Source of the DNA: an uncultured Ruminococcus sp.
Lineage (GTDB): Bacteria; Bacillota_A; Clostridia; Oscillospirales; Acutalibacteraceae
DNA length: 8,408 bases
Direction of reading: 5' to 3'
Assembly (NCBI GenBank): GCA_902798605.1
Contig: CADBXH010000080.1
Span: forward strand, 1-8,408
Shown piece after piece: positions 6,554 to 8,408 of this stretch. The notes beneath the pieces were generated by a model. The model was given only the letters and a program-made list of their open reading frames with translations, was not told where the DNA came from and did not search any database. The stretch's first letter is position 1. Every line of letters starts with the position of its first letter. The position numbers were made by a program, and so were the translations under genes.

Positions 6554-7102
6554 TTATTTTTCAGGGGCTATCTCAATTCCGCTGATGATTTTCTGAACCT
6601 CGGGGTCGTTGATATCAACGCCCAGATAATTGATGACGATAGTGCCGTTCTTTGCCGTGCCGAAAAGCGAGTTTTGACCCTCGTTGGGATAAATAGCGAA
6701 GTACAGTTTATCGCCGATCGTTACCGAGTCGGTAGAATAGCCCATTCCCTTTGTGTCGTTAAGGTTTTGAGCGCTGTTGAAGAGATCCTCTGCCGAAATA
6801 CTGTCGCAGCCGAACTGGATATAAGTTTTGTCCGCGTCCTTCTCGGTGCCCTTGATATAGGTGATGAACTCTCCGCTTTCGTCAGGCTTGACGATCCATC
6901 CGGTGGGAGCGGCGTCGCCCGAGAGCCTGCCGCGAACAACCGCCTTGATGGGCGTAACATCCGACTGATCGTTTTTATCATTTCCATCTACATGAGATAT
7001 CTCTGTTTTTCCTTTGCCTTCGCTTTCGGAATTGCAGCCGCAAGCCGCCAGTGACAGCGCAAAGCAAGCGCAAAGTACGATCGCAAAAATTCTTTTAATC
7101 AT
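6554..7102 (-). CDS. Small secreted lipoprotein of unknown function
   Basis: A 182-residue protein with a lipoprotein signal: basic MIKR start, hydrophobic stretch, and the lipobox LAAC ending at Cys21, followed by Gly. A low-complexity acidic/polar linker follows (about 24-50, rich in Ser, Glu, Lys, Asp), then a compact domain from about 52 to the end. That domain has aromatic residues in GWIVKP, KLYFAIYP and INYLGVDI, and a tail that reads NDPEVQKIISGIEI, vaguely like small PsbP/Mog1-fold lipoproteins; I make no firm family claim. It is expected to be anchored on the outer face of the membrane. The AGGAAGG site at 7113-7119 lies 10 nt before the ATG. It is followed at 18 nt by the DUF4428 gene, so the two are almost certainly cotranscribed. 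No convincing own promoter is visible in the 176 nt upstream. Confidence 0.85.
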   Translation of the reverse strand: MIKRIFAIVLCACFALSLAACGCNSESEGKGKTEISHVDGNDKNDQSDVTPIKAVVRGRLSGDAAPTGWIVKPDESGEFITYIKGTEKDADKTYIQFGCDSISAEDLFNSAQNLNDTKGMGYSTDSVTIGDKLYFAIYPNEGQNSLFGTAKNGTIVINYLGVDINDPEVQKIISGIEIAPEK

Positions 7103-7227
7103 TTTCCATTATCCTTCCTAAATAATTAATTTTTCAGTTGACTTTTAAATGTTCCGTAACAACCTAAACATAGATGACGATTACTGTCGGGCAAGCGAGC
7201 TTTCCTAAAATGCCGAGGTATCTTCTC

Positions 7228-7288
7228 GAATTGGATGCAACGTCACGTTGCCGAATTGGATGCAACGTCACGTTGCCGTCACGTTGCC
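7228..7288. repeat. 25-bp tandem repeat, two full units plus an 11-bp partial unit
   Basis: The unit begins GAATTGGATGC and ends ACGTCACGTTGCC. Copy one is 7228-7252 and copy two is 7253-7277, identical, followed by the last 11 bases again at 7278-7288. Each full unit holds the near-perfect palindrome GCAACGT-C-ACGTTGC. The array runs into the 3' end of the DUF6935-like gene and supplies its stop codon. It has no T tract, so it does not look like a terminator. Confidence 0.9.
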
Positions 7289-7839
7289 CAAGGGTTACTG
7301 CTTTCCGGAGAACGAATACCTACGAGCAAAAACTGCTCCCAAAGGTACCACTTGCCGTCCTTGGCGAGCCTTAATAAAACCTCTCTGGGGTTATCTGCTC
7401 CGCCCGAGCGGATAAAAAGCTTGGCATAGCCTTGGTTTTGGTACGAATACGGGTTCTCGCTTACCGCGATGGTGTACGGCTGCGACGGCAAATAATCGTT
7501 TTGCGGAGTCGCACCGTTAAAATACGACCTCGGCACATAATCGTGATCCATACAGCGATCCCTTATGAATTGCCGCTCATACGGGCTGAGAGTACCGGGT
7601 CCCTTTAGGAACTCGAGCATTTGATAACACAGCTCTTTGTCCTGAGGATAAAAGCAGAGCGCAAGCACGGTGAGCGCCGCCGTATCAAACGGATTTTGCA
7701 GCGCCGCCTGCGGCAGAGCTTTGAATTCTTCAAGTTTTTCGGGCAAACGCTCAAAGGTTACGCTGACGGTTTTGTTCTGCCCGCCGGCGCTTTGAACAGC
7801 GTTACCCGCCTTGTTTGTAAGATTATCAAAAAGCCCCAT
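7279..7839 (-). CDS. DUF6935-like protein of unknown function
   Basis: From the chosen start this is a 186-residue soluble protein. It begins MGLFDNLTNKAG, then has a LPEKLEEFKALPQAAL segment (33-47), a helical block with LTVLALCFYPQD (56-67), and the LSPYERQFIRDR motif (84-95). Next come YVPRSYFNGATP (101-112), PSQPYTIAVSENPYSYQNQG (118-137) and a KLFIRSGGADNPR strand region (140-152), ending KWYLWEQFLL and PWAT. I recall this set of motifs as the family labelled DUF6935 in Firmicutes, but I cannot confirm the label. The frame also has an ATG at 7908, which I reject: the promoter at 7867-7895 lies downstream of it, and the Met at 7839 has an AGAGGG site 7 nt upstream and the conserved MGLF start. 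The last two codons and stop lie in a tandem repeat, so the natural 3' end may have been altered. Confidence 0.85.
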   Translation of the reverse strand: MGLFDNLTNKAGNAVQSAGGQNKTVSVTFERLPEKLEEFKALPQAALQNPFDTAALTVLALCFYPQDKELCYQMLEFLKGPGTLSPYERQFIRDRCMDHDYVPRSYFNGATPQNDYLPSQPYTIAVSENPYSYQNQGYAKLFIRSGGADNPREVLLRLAKDGKWYLWEQFLLVGIRSPESSNPWAT

Positions 7840-7866
7840 ACCGTCACCCTCTTTGCATATATAATT

Positions 7867-7895
7867 ATTATACGATAAAATCGGCAAAATTACAA
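7867..7895 (-). promoter_or_regulatory. Near-consensus housekeeping (sigma-A type) promoter of the DUF6935-like gene
   Basis: On the minus strand, TTGTAA (plus 7890-7895) and a perfect TATAAT (plus 7867-7872) are separated by exactly 17 bp. Transcription would begin near 7860, giving a leader of about 20 nt before the ATG at 7839 with its AGAGGG site inside. This supports the shorter start. It may also drive the two downstream minus-strand genes, since no terminator is seen between them. Confidence 0.8.
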
Positions 7896-7930
7896 TACCA
7901 TTTTGCAAGAATTATAAAAGAGTTAAGAGT

Positions 7931-8008
7931 TATTTAAAGCCTCCCCTGACACGCGAAGCGTTTTAGGGGATGTGGCGCGCCGCCCAAGCGGCGTGACGGA
8001 GGGGTTCT
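7931..8008 (+). repeat. Two-hairpin palindromic intergenic repeat, copy C
   Basis: Reads TTTAAAGCCTCCCCT at the left. The first hairpin pairs TCCCCT with AGGGGA and has an inner ACGC/GCGT stem. Then comes a GTGGC linker, a second hairpin CGCCGC/GCGGCG, and an end GTGACGGAGGGGTTC. It follows the same plan as copies A and B, with different stem bases but preserved pairing. It sits between the 5' end of the DUF6935-like gene and the 3' end of gap. It has no T tract and no coding potential. Confidence 0.75.
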
Positions 8009-8047
8009 GCTTTCCGACATCGCAAGTTTTACCTACAATTATCAATT

Positions 8048-8081
8048 AAAAAAGCCGCCTCGCTCCAAAAGGAGCGAAGCG
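8048..8081 (-). terminator. Intrinsic terminator of gap
   Basis: On the minus strand an 11-bp stem (plus 8056-8066 with 8071-8081, one G-U pair in the RNA) closes on a UUUU loop. A few bases later comes a run of six U (plus-strand A at 8048-8053). It lies 59 nt after the gap stop. Stem strength, loop and U tract all fit a Rho-independent terminator. Confidence 0.85.
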
Positions 8082-8140
8082 ACCGTTCATTTGTAAATAC
8101 TTGGTTTTAAGCTAACAGCAATTAAACTCTTAACTCTGAT

Positions 8141-8408
8141 TTAGCCGAGCTCTGCGAAGTATTTGATTGTTCTAACCATCTGGCTGGTGTAGGAGTTCTC
8201 GTTGTCGTACCAAGAAACAACCTGAACCTCGTACAGATCGTCAGCAACCTGTGAAACCATTGTCTGAGTAGCGTCGAAGAGTGAACCGTATCTCATACCG
8301 ATAACGTCTGAAGAAACGATGGGATCCTCGTTGTAGCCGAAGGACTCGGAAGCCGCAGCCTTCATAGCAGCGTTGATGCCCTCTACGGTTACGTCTGTGC
8401 CCTTAACA
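8141..8408 (-). CDS. gap: Glyceraldehyde-3-phosphate dehydrogenase, C-terminal part (5' end outside window)
   Basis: The last 89 or so codons of a type I phosphorylating GAPDH, the glycolytic enzyme that converts glyceraldehyde 3-phosphate, NAD and phosphate to 1,3-bisphosphoglycerate in the cytosol. The visible motifs are typical: [20 protein letters not shown], then [19 protein letters not shown], then [10 protein letters not shown], where the Asn and Tyr belong to the cofactor-binding C-terminal block, and a final helix ending IKYFAELG. The frame stays open to the window edge, so an internal Met at 8365 is not the start. The catalytic Cys and His lie outside the window. Identification is secure. 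The codon choice is strongly biased (many GTT, AAC, GAA, TAC), as expected of a highly expressed gene. Confidence 0.96.
   Translation of the reverse strand, partial: VKGTDVTVEGINAAMKAAASESFGYNEDPIVSSDVIGMRYGSLFDATQTMVSQVADDLYEVQVVSWYDNENSYTSQMVRTIKYFAELG

Larger units (their letters stand above)
7919..8137. repeat. 13-bp inverted repeats bounding copy C and the gap terminator
   Basis: AGAGTTAAGAGTT at 7919-7931 and its exact reverse complement AACTCTTAACTCT at 8125-8137 enclose 193 bp. This interval holds repeat copy C and the gap terminator. It takes up most of the 301-bp gene-free stretch 7840-8140, the remainder being the DUF6935-like gene's leader and promoter. The right arm lies three bases from the gap stop codon. 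Confidence 0.7.

Noticed and set aside
7095..7109. Four-codon frame ATGGAAAATGATTAA overlapping the lipoprotein start
   Set aside because: It could be a leader, but its ATG is only three bases from the AGGAAGG site, too close for good initiation; the spacing suits the lipoprotein ATG at 7102.
7103..7227. Own promoter or riboswitch before the lipoprotein gene
   Set aside because: I found no -35/-10 pair with proper spacing (TTGTTA has no fitting -10) and no hairpin followed by a T run, so nothing is annotated.
7174..7429. Plus-strand frames across the 25-bp tandem repeat
   Set aside because: The repeat translates to recurring ELDATSRC-like peptides, but the frames run antisense into the DUF6935-like gene and lack a ribosome site.

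Overview
The window looks like chromosomal DNA of a gut-type Gram-positive member of Clostridia, most likely a Ruminococcus-like Oscillospiraceae. The grounds are the lipoprotein signal, the DUF4428-type zinc protein typical of Firmicutes, strong Shine-Dalgarno sites, and GC-rich two-hairpin intergenic repeats that I recall from that family. No species call can be made from sequence alone.

Left half (1-4960, + strand): one tightly packed surface-glycan operon. It runs from the C-terminal part of a polyprenyl-phosphate glycosyltransferase (GT2), through two very small four-helix EamA/SMR-type membrane proteins that overlap by 8 nt at each junction, to a large GT-C-like membrane glycosyltransferase, then rmlA and rmlB, and ends at a clear intrinsic terminator. 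The likely logic is as follows. RmlA and RmlB make dTDP-4-keto-6-deoxyglucose. The GT2 enzyme loads a sugar onto a lipid carrier, the small pair flips it, and the GT-C enzyme transfers it outside the membrane. No rmlC or rmlD is in view.

Middle (4837-5362): a 526-bp gene-free stretch between convergent genes. It holds the operon terminator, two inverted copies of a two-hairpin palindromic repeat, and a minus-strand terminator.

Right half (5297-7908, - strand): three genes that may form one transcription unit with a near-consensus promoter at 7867-7895 and a terminator at 5297-5337. In transcription order they are a DUF6935-like protein, a small lipoprotein, and a DUF4428 zinc protein. The last carries a striking Q/N-rich, prion-like array of 13-residue repeats between two zinc-binding ends, and is the most notable object in the window. 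A 25-bp tandem repeat covers the 3' end of the DUF6935-like gene.

Right edge (7919-8408): a third copy of the palindromic repeat and the gap terminator lie between 13-bp inverted repeats, followed by the C-terminal part of glyceraldehyde-3-phosphate dehydrogenase (gap) on the minus strand, cut by the window end.
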